Assembly (NCBI GenBank): GCA_965247705.1
Contig: CBDFHV010000065.1
Coordinates: 26,991-90,990 of the forward strand
Direction: 5' to 3'
DNA from: CBDFHV01 sp965247705
Lineage (GTDB): Bacteria > Pseudomonadota > Alphaproteobacteria > Rhodospirillales > CAMCUA01
DNA: 64,000 nt
The notes beneath the pieces were generated by a model. The model saw only the letters and a list, made by a program, of their open reading frames with translations. It did not search any database and was not told the origin of the DNA. The position numbers and the translations under genes are program-made. Each line of letters begins with the position of its first letter. The first letter of the stretch is position 1. Shown here piece by piece: positions 47,716 through 56,429 of the stretch.

Positions 47716-48378
47716 TCATTCATAGCGTTGACGCACGCGATCTATGTACCACTTGAACAGCATGGAGAGCAACGTGATCACGGTGATGTAGACGAGCGCC
47801 GTCGCCGTGAGGATTCCGACCGGCTCGAACCAGATCGCGGTGAGCTCCAGCGCTCGATACATCAGATCCGGCACCGCGATGACGGCGACGAGCGTCGACG
47901 ACTTAACGAGTACCAGGAACTGGTTCATGATAGACGGGGCCATCGTATGAATGGCCTGGGGCAGAATGATTCGGCGCATGATGAGAAAGGCCGACATACC
48001 CTGTGCCCTGGCCGCATCGATGTGGCCGCGATTGATGCCCTCGATCCCGGCCCGGAAAGTCTCCGCCAGATATCCGGCCGATTGCAACGCCAGCGCCGTG
48101 CAGCCGGCCTCGAAGAAGTTGTTCGGCCACCCAAATAGCCCGGGCCAAACGTAGCTCACCCACAGGAGCTGAACGTAGACAGGAGTGCCGCGAAAGAATT
48201 CGATCGTCGCCCGCGCCGGCCAACGCAACGGCTTGACGTACATCCAGATCATGCAGAGCACGAACCCAGCCACGACGGCGCCGATGAAACCGATCGTGGT
48301 GATCTGCGTGGTGACGACGAAACCGTCCCACATCAGGTCGCGGTTGCGCCAGAGGATGCGCATCCACTGTGATTCCAT
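47716..48378 (-). CDS. polar amino acid ABC transporter permease (first)
   Basis: A 220-residue His/Glu/Gln/Arg/opine-family permease with about five helices. It has the N-terminal FVVTTQITTIGFIGAVVAGFVLCMIWMYV and the EAA loop ARAQGMSAFLIMRRIILPQAIHTMAPSI. TPVYVQLLWVSYVWPG is the typical second-helix region. The second permease ends just 14 bp before it. ATG 48376-48378 (MESQWMRIL) is the start I chose. Confidence 0.9.
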   Translation of the reverse strand: MESQWMRILWRNRDLMWDGFVVTTQITTIGFIGAVVAGFVLCMIWMYVKPLRWPARATIEFFRGTPVYVQLLWVSYVWPGLFGWPNNFFEAGCTALALQSAGYLAETFRAGIEGINRGHIDAARAQGMSAFLIMRRIILPQAIHTMAPSIMNQFLVLVKSSTLVAVIAVPDLMYRALELTAIWFEPVGILTATALVYITVITLLSMLFKWYIDRVRQRYE

Positions 48379-48392
48379 CGGATTCGCCCGCT

Positions 48393-49103
48393 TTACTTCG
48401 ACCTCTCGCGCCAAGGATCGCTGAACTTCTGCGCCAGGCCCGAGAAAGCGAATACCAGCAGGAAGTAGGCAAGCGCCGCGGCCGTGTACAGCGGCAGAGC
48501 CCTGGCCTCCCGCGCGGCCACGATCGAGACCTGATAGAGCAGATCCGGGACCGCGATGAGGGACACCAGCGCCGTCGCCTTGAACAGCGAGACAAACTGG
48601 TTCATGGCCTCGGGCAACATGTGACGTACCGCCTGGGGCAACACCACGCGGCGAAGCACCAGTGCCCGCGACATTCCGAGCGCGCGGGCGGCCTCGATGT
48701 GGCCCCTCGGCACCGATTGGATCCCGGCGCGGAAGGTTTCGGCGAAGTAGCCGCTGAAGGTGAGAGCGAGGGCGATGACCGCCGCGAGCACCGGGGAGAA
48801 GCTGATATTCTCTTCCATCGCCAGGCTGAGCAGCAGGGGCGGTACGTAGAAGATCCAGATCAGTGCAATGTACTCGGGCGTGTTTCTGCAAATCTCCGCA
48901 TACGCCGTCCCGAAGCCACGCAGGATGACGTTCGAGCTGAGCCGAAGCACGGCGGCGACGAGCCCGAGTCCGATCGCGAACCCGATGGTGAGGAAGAAGA
49001 CGTAGAAGTTGTAAAAGAGCCCCGAGAGCAAAACGACTCGGTACTCCCACAGCAGCTGCGGATCGAATGTGCCGCCGAGGGTCTCGAGGATGTTGTCGAC
49101 CAT
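48393..49103 (-). CDS. polar amino acid ABC transporter permease (second)
   Basis: A 236-residue permease of the same family: LLSGLFYNFYVFFLTIGFAIGLGLVAAVLRL in the first helices, NTPEYIALIWIFYV, and the EAA loop AARALGMSRALVLRRVVLPQAVRHMLPEAM. It would form the heterodimeric channel with the 48378 permease and be driven by the ATPase domain of the 49118-51712 fusion protein, whose gene ends 14 bp upstream in the operon. The ATG is at 49101-49103. Confidence 0.9.
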   Translation of the reverse strand: MVDNILETLGGTFDPQLLWEYRVVLLSGLFYNFYVFFLTIGFAIGLGLVAAVLRLSSNVILRGFGTAYAEICRNTPEYIALIWIFYVPPLLLSLAMEENISFSPVLAAVIALALTFSGYFAETFRAGIQSVPRGHIEAARALGMSRALVLRRVVLPQAVRHMLPEAMNQFVSLFKATALVSLIAVPDLLYQVSIVAAREARALPLYTAAALAYFLLVFAFSGLAQKFSDPWRERSK

Positions 49104-49117
49104 CGTCGAAGCGCCGA

Positions 49118-51712
49118 TCAGTGCAGCAGCGCCGAAAAGAACTGCCGGCTGCGCTCGCTCTTCGGATTCAAGATTACCTCCTCTGGAGTCCCCTCCTCCT
49201 CGATGAGGCCGTTGTGCAGTAGAATCACCCGATCGGAGGCCTCACGGGCGAACCCGATCTCGTGAGTGACGATGATCATGGTTGTGCCCTCTTCGGCAAG
49301 GGTGCGCATTACGGCGAGCACCTCACCGATAAGCTCCGGGTCGAGCGAGGACGTCGGCTCGTCGAACAGCATGACCTTCGGCTGCATCGCGAGGGCCCGT
49401 GCGATGGCAACCCGTTGCTGCTGGCCGCCCGATAGACGTGCCGGGTACTGGTCCATCTTATCGAGCAGTCCGATCTTCTTGAGGAGACCGATGGCCATCG
49501 CCTCCACCTCCTCGCGCGGCTGCTTCCGCACCCGCAGCGGCCCCTCAATGATGTTTTCGAACGCAGTCAAATGGGGCCAGACGTTGAACTGCTGGAAGAC
49601 CATGCCGATCTCCGTGCGCATCGAGTTGATTTCGCTCTGCCGCGCACGGCGCCGCCGGCCGTTCGCGTCGACCCGGAATCCCATCGGGCGATTGCCAATG
49701 TAGACCTCTCCCGATGTAGGTTCCTCGAGGAAGTTGATACATCGGAGCAGAGTTGTCTTCCCCGAGCCGCTCGCCCCGAGCAGGGTCAGGACGTCACCCT
49801 GGTGCACCTCGAGCGACAAGCCCTTGAGGACCTCAAGGTCGCCGAAGTACTTGTGCAGATCCACGACTTTTACCACCACGTCACCGCTAGTACGTTGAGA
49901 TTGCTTGCTCGTGCGTGGTTCCTGCGGCATGACCGGTCCCCGAGCCCGCTCCGTGTCGCGGTCGCGCTCCAAATCCGCGCGCAGCCTGCGGGTCGCGTCC
50001 TCGTCCACCCGCATGGCCTCGACGTCGATCTCGACGCCGTACTCCTGCCGCGCGCGCTCCGGTGAGACTTTCTCGTCAAGAACATCATTCAGGACGAGCA
50101 CCTCATCGCGCTCGAGCGGATCTCCCCAGCCACCGCCACCGGCGAGCGTCGCCCGAAACACGTCGCCCTCCACCATTGTCGACATGAACTTTCCGGGCGG
50201 AACCTTCGGATTGTCGCTGTCCGGATTAATCACGCTGGAGGCGAATGCACCCGGCTTGCCGCCGTACAGTCCGAACGGCTGAAACTTCTGCCGATCCCCA
50301 CGTACTTGGAGCACCGCCTCGTCCGCTCCCACCAGCCGGTACTCGCGAACCATGCTGAGTGATCCACGGCTCTTGCCGGCCCCTCCAGTGTCAGGAACGA
50401 ACCCGTAGCGCTCGATTCGAAGCGGCTGCTCCACCTCCACCACCTCGGCCGGGGTGTTGGCGTAGTTGACGGCAAGGGATGAGATGCCGTCAATGCCGTC
50501 CTTCGCCGGTCTGCCACCCCAGCCGGAGAAGAGAAACTCAAGACTCACAAACGGCTGGCCGTCAGGCCGATAACCGGCGATGGTTACTCCGTAGTCGCCC
50601 TGCACCCCGCAGGCAAATACCTTATTCGGCAACATCTGCGCGAGCGCCCCCCATAGGCAGTCGGTGACCCGCATCACTCCGAGTCCGCGTGCCGCCACCG
50701 GGGCAGGAAAAGTGCAGTCGACGAAGCTCCCAGGCTCGGTGCACACCTCGATCGGACGGAAGAAACCTTCGTTATTGGGGATGCTCTGGTCCATCACCGA
50801 ACGCACACATGCATATGTTGCAGAGCACGTGAAGGAGTGGGGCATGTTGATCGAGCCCTTGACCTGGGGCGAGGTGCCTCGGAAGTTCGCCGTTAGCTTG
50901 TCGTCCTCCTTGGTCAGTTCCACGTGGATCCGAATCGGCTCCTCCTGGAAGCCGTCGTCGTCAAGGAAGTCCTCGAAAGTCCACCGTCCGTTGGGTAGCG
51001 AGCGCAGCTCGGCGCGGGTGAGCTCTTCGGCGTAGTCGATGAGGTCGTCCATGTATCCTTTGAGCGCCTCGACGCCGTAGCGGTTGGCGAGCGCCCTTAA
51101 GCCCGCCTCGCCGCGCCGACATGCCGCAATCAAGGCCATGATGTCGCCGAGCACCTTCTCGGAGACGCGCACGTTGGCGCGCATAAGCTTGAAGAAGACC
51201 TCGTCCGGCTTGTCATTCGAGAAGATCCGCAGCGGCGGAATTCTTACTCCCTCCTGGTAAATTTCGGTGTTGTCGCAAGCGTTGCCGCCTGGCACCCGTC
51301 CGCCGATGTCGGTCTGGTGCCCGATCGCGGCGGCGTATCCGAGCAGTTCTTCGCCGAGGAACACCGGCTTGAAGACGTAAACGTCCGGTAAGTGCGTGCC
51401 GCCTCCCAGATACGGGTCGTTCGTCGCGAACACGTCACCAGGGCGAACGTCGTTGCCGTAGTCGCGGAGAATCGACTTCATCGTCGGAGGGAACGAGCCC
51501 ATGTGCAGCGGCAGGCACAGTCCTTGGGCAATGAGCGCGCCCTTAGCGTCCATCAGCCCGGTGGAGAAATCGAGTGCCTCCTTGATAACGAACGAGCGTG
51601 CCGTGCGCACGACCGTCACTGCCATCTCGTCGGCTATCGCGGTCAGGGCGTTCTTCAATAACTCAATCTTGATGGCATCGCGTTTTCCTCGGCTCATCCA
51701 CTCGGCCCTCAT
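49118..51712 (-). CDS. hyuB: hydantoinase B / ABC ATPase fusion protein
   Basis: One uninterrupted frame of 864 residues. Residues ~5-575 are a full HyuB/oxoprolinase B subunit (IELLKNALTAIADEMAVTVVRTARS, FATNDPYLGGGTHLPDVYVFKPVF, IGHQTDIGGRVPGG). After an Arg/Glu-rich linker (RLRADLERDRDTERARG) comes a complete GlnQ-type ATPase, ~610-864: Walker A LLGASGSGKTTLLRCI, signature LSGGQQQRVAIARAL, Walker B VMLFDEPTSSLD. An internal ATG at 49928-49930 with GGGGA upstream could also give a separate ATPase. ATG 51710-51712 overlaps the hyuA stop (ATGA), so coupling is likely. The fusion joins hydrolysis to import and is unusual. Confidence 0.88.
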   Translation of the reverse strand: MRAEWMSRGKRDAIKIELLKNALTAIADEMAVTVVRTARSFVIKEALDFSTGLMDAKGALIAQGLCLPLHMGSFPPTMKSILRDYGNDVRPGDVFATNDPYLGGGTHLPDVYVFKPVFLGEELLGYAAAIGHQTDIGGRVPGGNACDNTEIYQEGVRIPPLRIFSNDKPDEVFFKLMRANVRVSEKVLGDIMALIAACRRGEAGLRALANRYGVEALKGYMDDLIDYAEELTRAELRSLPNGRWTFEDFLDDDGFQEEPIRIHVELTKEDDKLTANFRGTSPQVKGSINMPHSFTCSATYACVRSVMDQSIPNNEGFFRPIEVCTEPGSFVDCTFPAPVAARGLGVMRVTDCLWGALAQMLPNKVFACGVQGDYGVTIAGYRPDGQPFVSLEFLFSGWGGRPAKDGIDGISSLAVNYANTPAEVVEVEQPLRIERYGFVPDTGGAGKSRGSLSMVREYRLVGADEAVLQVRGDRQKFQPFGLYGGKPGAFASSVINPDSDNPKVPPGKFMSTMVEGDVFRATLAGGGGWGDPLERDEVLVLNDVLDEKVSPERARQEYGVEIDVEAMRVDEDATRRLRADLERDRDTERARGPVMPQEPRTSKQSQRTSGDVVVKVVDLHKYFGDLEVLKGLSLEVHQGDVLTLLGASGSGKTTLLRCINFLEEPTSGEVYIGNRPMGFRVDANGRRRRARQSEINSMRTEIGMVFQQFNVWPHLTAFENIIEGPLRVRKQPREEVEAMAIGLLKKIGLLDKMDQYPARLSGGQQQRVAIARALAMQPKVMLFDEPTSSLDPELIGEVLAVMRTLAEEGTTMIIVTHEIGFAREASDRVILLHNGLIEEEGTPEEVILNPKSERSRQFFSALLH

Positions 51713-53814
51713 TTCTTGGAAACGATATTGATGCGGATGTTGTTGGCTTCGTCGACGAATGCCTCGCAGCCCGGCGGCACCACCACGGTCGTGTCGTACT
51801 CCTCGACGATGAGAGGGCCTCCCTGCGGCCTGCCGTCGAGGTCCGCGCGTGCGATCATAGGCGTGTCCATCCACCCGTGGGACTCGCCGAAGTAAGCGCG
51901 CCGGCTCGCGGCAGCGCCGGTGCGCGCCGTGCGCCGGTTGCCCGCAAGCTCAAGCGCCTCGGGCGTAATATCCTCCTCGGAGAGCCCACGTGCCCGCAAG
52001 CGTACGTTCACGATTTCGACGCGTTCGCCTTCTTCCGATCGATGACCGTAGGTTATTTCGTGCTCGGCGTGAAATGCCTCGGCGAGCGGGCCAAGCATCT
52101 CGCCCGAAAGCGGACCATGGGGCACCTCGATCGTAATCTCGCTCGTCTGGCCAGGATACCGGAGATCCACGAAGCGCTGCATGGTAATCTGCGCATCAGC
52201 GAATCCCTCGTCTCGCAGCGTGTCGCGCGCTTCGCGCTCAAATTGCCCGAAGCGCTCGCCGAGTGTGGCCACGTCCACGCTCTCCAAATTCCGCCAGAAC
52301 GTATGTACGTACTGGTGCTCGACGGTCGAGACAAGTAGGCTGAGCGAACTAAACACCCCCGGCGCGGGCGGGACCACGACGTTGGGAACCTCGGCCTCGC
52401 GGGCGAGCGTTGCCGAGTGCACAGGACCGCTGCCGCCAAACGCGAAGAGCACAAACTCCTTCGGATCGCGCCCGACTTCGCTCGAAACCGCGCGCACCGC
52501 GCGCACCATCATCGAGTTGACGATGGTGTGCACGCCGAGTGCCGCCACTTCAAGATCAAGCCCGAGCGGCCGGGCGATCTCGTCGTTAAGTACGCGATTC
52601 GCGAGATCGGAGTCGATCTCCAGCTCACCACCGACCAGGTAGTCCGGATTCAGGTATCCAAGCGCGACATTGGCGTCGGTAACGGTGGGCAGCGCGCCGC
52701 CGCGGCGATAGCAAGCGGGACCCGGTACGGCACCGGCGCTCTGCGGTCCGACGCGAAGCGCTCCACCCCGATCGATCCACGCGATGCTGCCCCCGCCCGC
52801 CCCAACCTCGGCGAGATCAATGGCAGGCACGCGCAGCAGGTAACCGCCACCTCGCAGCAGACGGTGGCCAATGTTGAGCCCGCCGCCGACCTCGTACTCG
52901 CTGGTCGAGCGCGGCACGCCGTTCTCGATGAGGCACGTCTTGGCGGTCGTGCCGCCCATATCGAAGGAGATGAGGTTGGGCATGCCGAGGTGCTTGCCGA
53001 ATGCCGCCGCCCCGATAACGCCGGCGGTGGGTCCCGATTCGATCGAATAGACTGGCCGCTTCTTAGTGAAGTCGGTGCGCGCGGTGCCGCCGCTCGATTG
53101 CATTACCGTGATCGGCGCCTTTATCTCCATGTCGGCGAGCCGGCGCTCGAGATTCGTGAGGTAGCGGGCAACCACGGGCATTACGTAGGCGTTGATTACG
53201 GTAGTGCTGGTTCGCTCAAACTCCTTGACCTCGGGCAGCACGTCGGAGGAGAGCGACAAATCGATCCCCGGCGCGCGTTCCCGAATATGGTCGGCGATCC
53301 GCTGTTCGTGCTCTGAATTCGCATACGCGTTTAGCAGGCAGATCGCGATGGAGTCGACGCCGGCCGCGAGCAATTTGTCGGTCGCCGACTCCACGCTCGC
53401 CATCTCCAGCGGGCGCACCACCTGCCCCCGGTAGTCGATGCGTTCGGCGACCTCCTGGCGCAGTCGACGCGGGGCGAGGGGCGGGGGCTTGTCCCATTCC
53501 ATGTCGTAGAGGCGCGGGTAGCGCAGCCGACCAATCTCAAGGACATCGCGGAAGCCCTCGGTCGTGATCAACCCGACCTTGGCTCCAGTGCCGGTGATCA
53601 CGGCGTTTGTCGCGACAGTGCTCGCGTGCACGAAACGCCGAACCTCGCTGGGCACCACCTTGCCTGCCCGCACCATCTGCTCGAGACCCGTGCAGATCGC
53701 GTCGCTGTAGTCTCCGGTGGAGGACAGGACCTTGAGGATCGACAGACAGCCATCGGAGTCCACCGCGACGATGTCGGTGAACGTCCCTCCGACGTCTACG
53801 CCGATGCTGTGCAT
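51709..53814 (-). CDS. hyuA: hydantoinase/oxoprolinase subunit A
   Basis: A 701-residue HyuA. It has the ATPase-like N-terminus HSIGVDVGGTFTDIVAVDSDG, VHASTVATNAVITGTGAKVGLITTEGFRDVLEIGR, the phosphate-binding SFDMGGTTAKTCLIENG, AEVGAGGGSIAWID, FAFGGSGPVHSATLA, and a C-terminal beta-rich end. With HyuB it forms an ATP-dependent enzyme that opens hydantoin, oxoproline or similar cyclic amide rings. It starts at ATG 53812-53814 and is the first intact gene of the operon continuing to 45161. An N-terminal fragment of another HyuA lies directly upstream. Confidence 0.94.
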   Translation of the reverse strand: MHSIGVDVGGTFTDIVAVDSDGCLSILKVLSSTGDYSDAICTGLEQMVRAGKVVPSEVRRFVHASTVATNAVITGTGAKVGLITTEGFRDVLEIGRLRYPRLYDMEWDKPPPLAPRRLRQEVAERIDYRGQVVRPLEMASVESATDKLLAAGVDSIAICLLNAYANSEHEQRIADHIRERAPGIDLSLSSDVLPEVKEFERTSTTVINAYVMPVVARYLTNLERRLADMEIKAPITVMQSSGGTARTDFTKKRPVYSIESGPTAGVIGAAAFGKHLGMPNLISFDMGGTTAKTCLIENGVPRSTSEYEVGGGLNIGHRLLRGGGYLLRVPAIDLAEVGAGGGSIAWIDRGGALRVGPQSAGAVPGPACYRRGGALPTVTDANVALGYLNPDYLVGGELEIDSDLANRVLNDEIARPLGLDLEVAALGVHTIVNSMMVRAVRAVSSEVGRDPKEFVLFAFGGSGPVHSATLAREAEVPNVVVPPAPGVFSSLSLLVSTVEHQYVHTFWRNLESVDVATLGERFGQFEREARDTLRDEGFADAQITMQRFVDLRYPGQTSEITIEVPHGPLSGEMLGPLAEAFHAEHEITYGHRSEEGERVEIVNVRLRARGLSEEDITPEALELAGNRRTARTGAAASRRAYFGESHGWMDTPMIARADLDGRPQGGPLIVEEYDTTVVVPPGCEAFVDEANNIRINIVSKK

Positions 53815-54191
53815 GGCTCCCCTCGGCAAACGACGCCTGAGCGCGGTGTGCGCGAGCGCGGCGTGCGCAACGGCAACTGCGGCTTCGGCTTGCAGTGCTG
53901 CAGGCCGTAGAGGTCCGGGATGTCCTGCGGACACATCTCGAGGACATCGTTGACACCGCGAGTAGTGAAAAGCACGGTGCGCGCGCCCTCGTGCTCGAGG
54001 ATGGCGTTCGTTGCGACCGTGGTGGCGTGCACGAGCCCGGCTCGTTCGAGGACGGCGGCGATACCCTCAAGAGTTCCGTGGCGGTCGTCGTCAGGCGTCA
54101 AAGGTACCTTGAGGCTCTCGATGCGTCCGTCGGGTGTGGCGAGAACTACGTCAGTGAACATCGCGCCCATGTCGACCCGGTGCTGGATCAC
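53796..54191 (-). pseudogene. second hydantoinase A, N-terminal fragment
   Basis: About 105 residues matching the start of HyuA: VDMGAMFTDVVLATPDGRIESLKVPLTPDDDRHGTLEGI, LVHATTVATNAILEHEGARTVLFTTRGVNDVLEM and IPDLYGLQHCKPKPQLPL. The canonical VDIGGTFTD is altered to VDMGAMFTD, losing the Gly residues that bind ATP. After about 53870 the homology ends. It is not a copy of the neighbouring hyuA (low identity), so it is the relic of a different HyuA. A GTG at 54189-54191 is a possible start. Confidence 0.7.
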
Positions 54192-54316
54192 GCAGTTTGT
54201 TGAAGAAATTATCACTGCTCCTCCAGCGCGTTCGGGCGCCTTTTGCGACGATAGCATTGGGGACACCATGAGGGGGCCAATCGAGAAGTCGCGCGGAATA
54301 ATGAAGGGAATCTTCG

Positions 54317-54720
54317 AGTGAGTCGATTCTCGCTCTGGCAGCTTGAGGCATGGCTCGGACGCATCCGCGTGGCGGCGACCCACCAGCATGTCTCCCAGCC
54401 CACCGTCTCCCAGCGGCTGCGAGAGCTCACGGACACGCTTGAATCGATGCGCTTCGACCGCGGCTGATTCTGCCCGAAGCTGACACGCGAGGGTGCGTCG
54501 GTCCCACACAATATAGGGTGCATTCCCGAGCTGATCGGGGATCTCGATGGCGCTCCCGGCCTGGACCGCCCGTTGCGGGGATTGCTCCGACTTGGGGTGT
54601 CGGACTCCTCCACACTCGTGTGCGTACCCGGATTGCTCGTGCCGCTCGAGCGCCCGTACTCAGGCGCGGTCATACCGCAAAGATCAGACAACCCGATGGT
54701 GGCTGGAGAATATGGTCACC
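54317..54720 (+). pseudogene. LysR-family regulator relic
   Basis: From GTG 54317: SRFSLWQLEAWLGRIRVAATHQHVSQPTVSQRLRELTDTLESMRFDRG, then a TGA (about 54467). Reading on gives FCPKLTREGAS..., a gap, GDLDGAPGLDRPLRGLLRLGVSDSSTLVCVPGLLVPLERPYSGAV. These match the HTH, linker and early effector domain of a LysR regulator, with small deletions and a stop. Divergent LysR genes usually control the neighbouring operon, so this is probably the lost regulator of the hydantoinase operon. The TGA is not in a Cys position of the family that I recognise. Confidence 0.75.
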
Positions 54721-54839
54721 CCTCAGGGTGCCATATGGTACGATTTCCATGAATTTGGAGGCTATCTGGGGAATGTCGGGTGAAGCTGATTGCGCCACCC
54801 TTGATCGCCATCTTTTTCTTCGTTCGCACTGAGCGCAAG

Positions 54840-56018
54840 ATGCCCCTAGTCAAGAACGAATTACAAGCGGCAAACATCGTGGGAAGAGACAGCCCCACAC
54901 CAACTACAAGGTTGGAGATCGATCTCGACGCCCTGCAGGAGAACCTCCGGGAAATCCGCCGCCGGGTCGGAGCGAGGAAAAAGATCATCGCCGCCGTCAA
55001 GGCCAATGCCTACGGTCACGGCGTCGTCGAGGTGGCGCGGGTACTCGCCGCCGGAGGCCTATACGCCCTGGGTACGGGGGACCTTGAAGACGCGGTGGCA
55101 ATCCGCCAGTCCGGGAATACAGCCAGGATCCTGATCCTCGGCAGCACGTTGCCGGAGACCGTCCCCGAACTCCTAAGCCACGCCCTGATCCCCTCGGTGG
55201 ATCGCCTGGAAACGGCGCGGGTGGTCTCGGAAACCGCTGACGCTCCGAGTCCAGTGTTCATCAAGGTCGATTGCGGCTATGGCCGCTTCGGTGTGCCTCT
55301 CGAGGCAGCCCGGACATTCGTCGAACACGTCGCTACTCTCTCCAACGTCCGTGTCGAGGGCGTCTATACCCACCTGCCGTTCTCCGACGCCGCCGGCCGG
55401 GACTGGGCCCGGCGGCGGCACGCCGCCTTCGACGGCCTGATCGCCGACCTCGCCGCCTCGGGCCTCGAAATCCCCGTCACCCAGGCCCTCTCCAGCTCGG
55501 GGATCGCTGGCGGCCTCACGGAGGATTCCAACGCCGTCGCCCCCGGACACATTCTCTATGGGTTGAACTCTGTGGCTCCCGAGGTGGTCGACATGTCGGG
55601 ATTCAGGCCGGCGTTGCGCGCCATCACTACGCCATTGGTTCACGTCACGGAACGGGCTGCCGACCGGCCCCCGGAGGCGGACGCCGCGTACTTGCGCCAC
55701 GGCGTCACCGCCACCGGTACCGTTCCCCTGGGCACCAACGAGGGCTATCGGGGGGCCGAACCGCAAAGGACAGCGGCCATGCTCCTGCGCGGGCGACGCG
55801 TCCCCGTGCTTCGGGTGTGCTTGGAAAACACGGTCCTCGATCTGTCGGCCATCGATGGGCCGCTGCCGGGCGAGGAGGTCGTCGCCGTTGGACCCAGCGG
55901 CGTGGAAGAAATCACCCTCGCGGAAATGGCGGAGTGGTGGGGGTGCAGCCCCCTGAGCGCGCTCCTGTCCTTCGATCGCCGCCTTTCGCGCCGTTACACG
56001 GGCGGTGGGTCAGTCTAG
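54840..56018 (+). CDS. alanine racemase-like PLP enzyme
   Basis: A 392-residue fold-type III PLP enzyme. It has TTRLEIDLDALQENLREIRRRVG, the PLP-binding Lys in AAVKANAYGHGVVEVARVL (about residue 54), FIKVDCGYGRFGVP, HLPFSDAAGRDW, and a C-terminal beta domain with a GTVPLGTNEGYRG segment where alanine racemases have the second catalytic Tyr. It racemises alanine or another amino acid. ATG 54840 is tentative; a GTG at 54780 is in frame. Its position beside the hydantoinase operon suggests D/L interconversion of released amino acids, as in known hydantoin racemase systems, though the family differs. Confidence 0.82.
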   Translation: MPLVKNELQAANIVGRDSPTPTTRLEIDLDALQENLREIRRRVGARKKIIAAVKANAYGHGVVEVARVLAAGGLYALGTGDLEDAVAIRQSGNTARILILGSTLPETVPELLSHALIPSVDRLETARVVSETADAPSPVFIKVDCGYGRFGVPLEAARTFVEHVATLSNVRVEGVYTHLPFSDAAGRDWARRRHAAFDGLIADLAASGLEIPVTQALSSSGIAGGLTEDSNAVAPGHILYGLNSVAPEVVDMSGFRPALRAITTPLVHVTERAADRPPEADAAYLRHGVTATGTVPLGTNEGYRGAEPQRTAAMLLRGRRVPVLRVCLENTVLDLSAIDGPLPGEEVVAVGPSGVEEITLAEMAEWWGCSPLSALLSFDRRLSRRYTGGGSV

Positions 56019-56429
56019 GAGGGTGTCAACCGGGAGATCGGCGGATCCGCGCCCAGTCGGTGCCGTGGCTCGACCCTCACCGCGTCATAGCAGCACCGTC
56101 CTCTGTTGGTTAAGAGCGCCGGCATAGCCTGCATTTCTTACAAGAGATTAAGTGCATCGGGGCTGTCAAACCGTGAGAAAGTAATTCTGCAATAAAGACT
56201 TAGTCAATTGCGCAGGAGTTCCGCCGATGCCCACAGGCTGTACTCCGGAACCGATGCTTTTTGCGCGCCTTGATGGCCGTGACGTGGTTGCCGATTTCGG
56301 CGGCGGCGCCATGACATCCGCTGCCGGAGCCTAGCAGCAAGGCGCCACCGATCGGGCGATCGGGCTGATTGATCGTTTCGCCGCCTGGTTTTCGAAAAGC
56401 CGGGTGACGGGGGGCACGATGTCGTCACC

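Noticed and set aside
54466..54470. The TGA in the LysR relic as a second selenocysteine codon
   Set aside because: Several further deletions are present, the family has no Cys at that position, and the effector domain is cut short.
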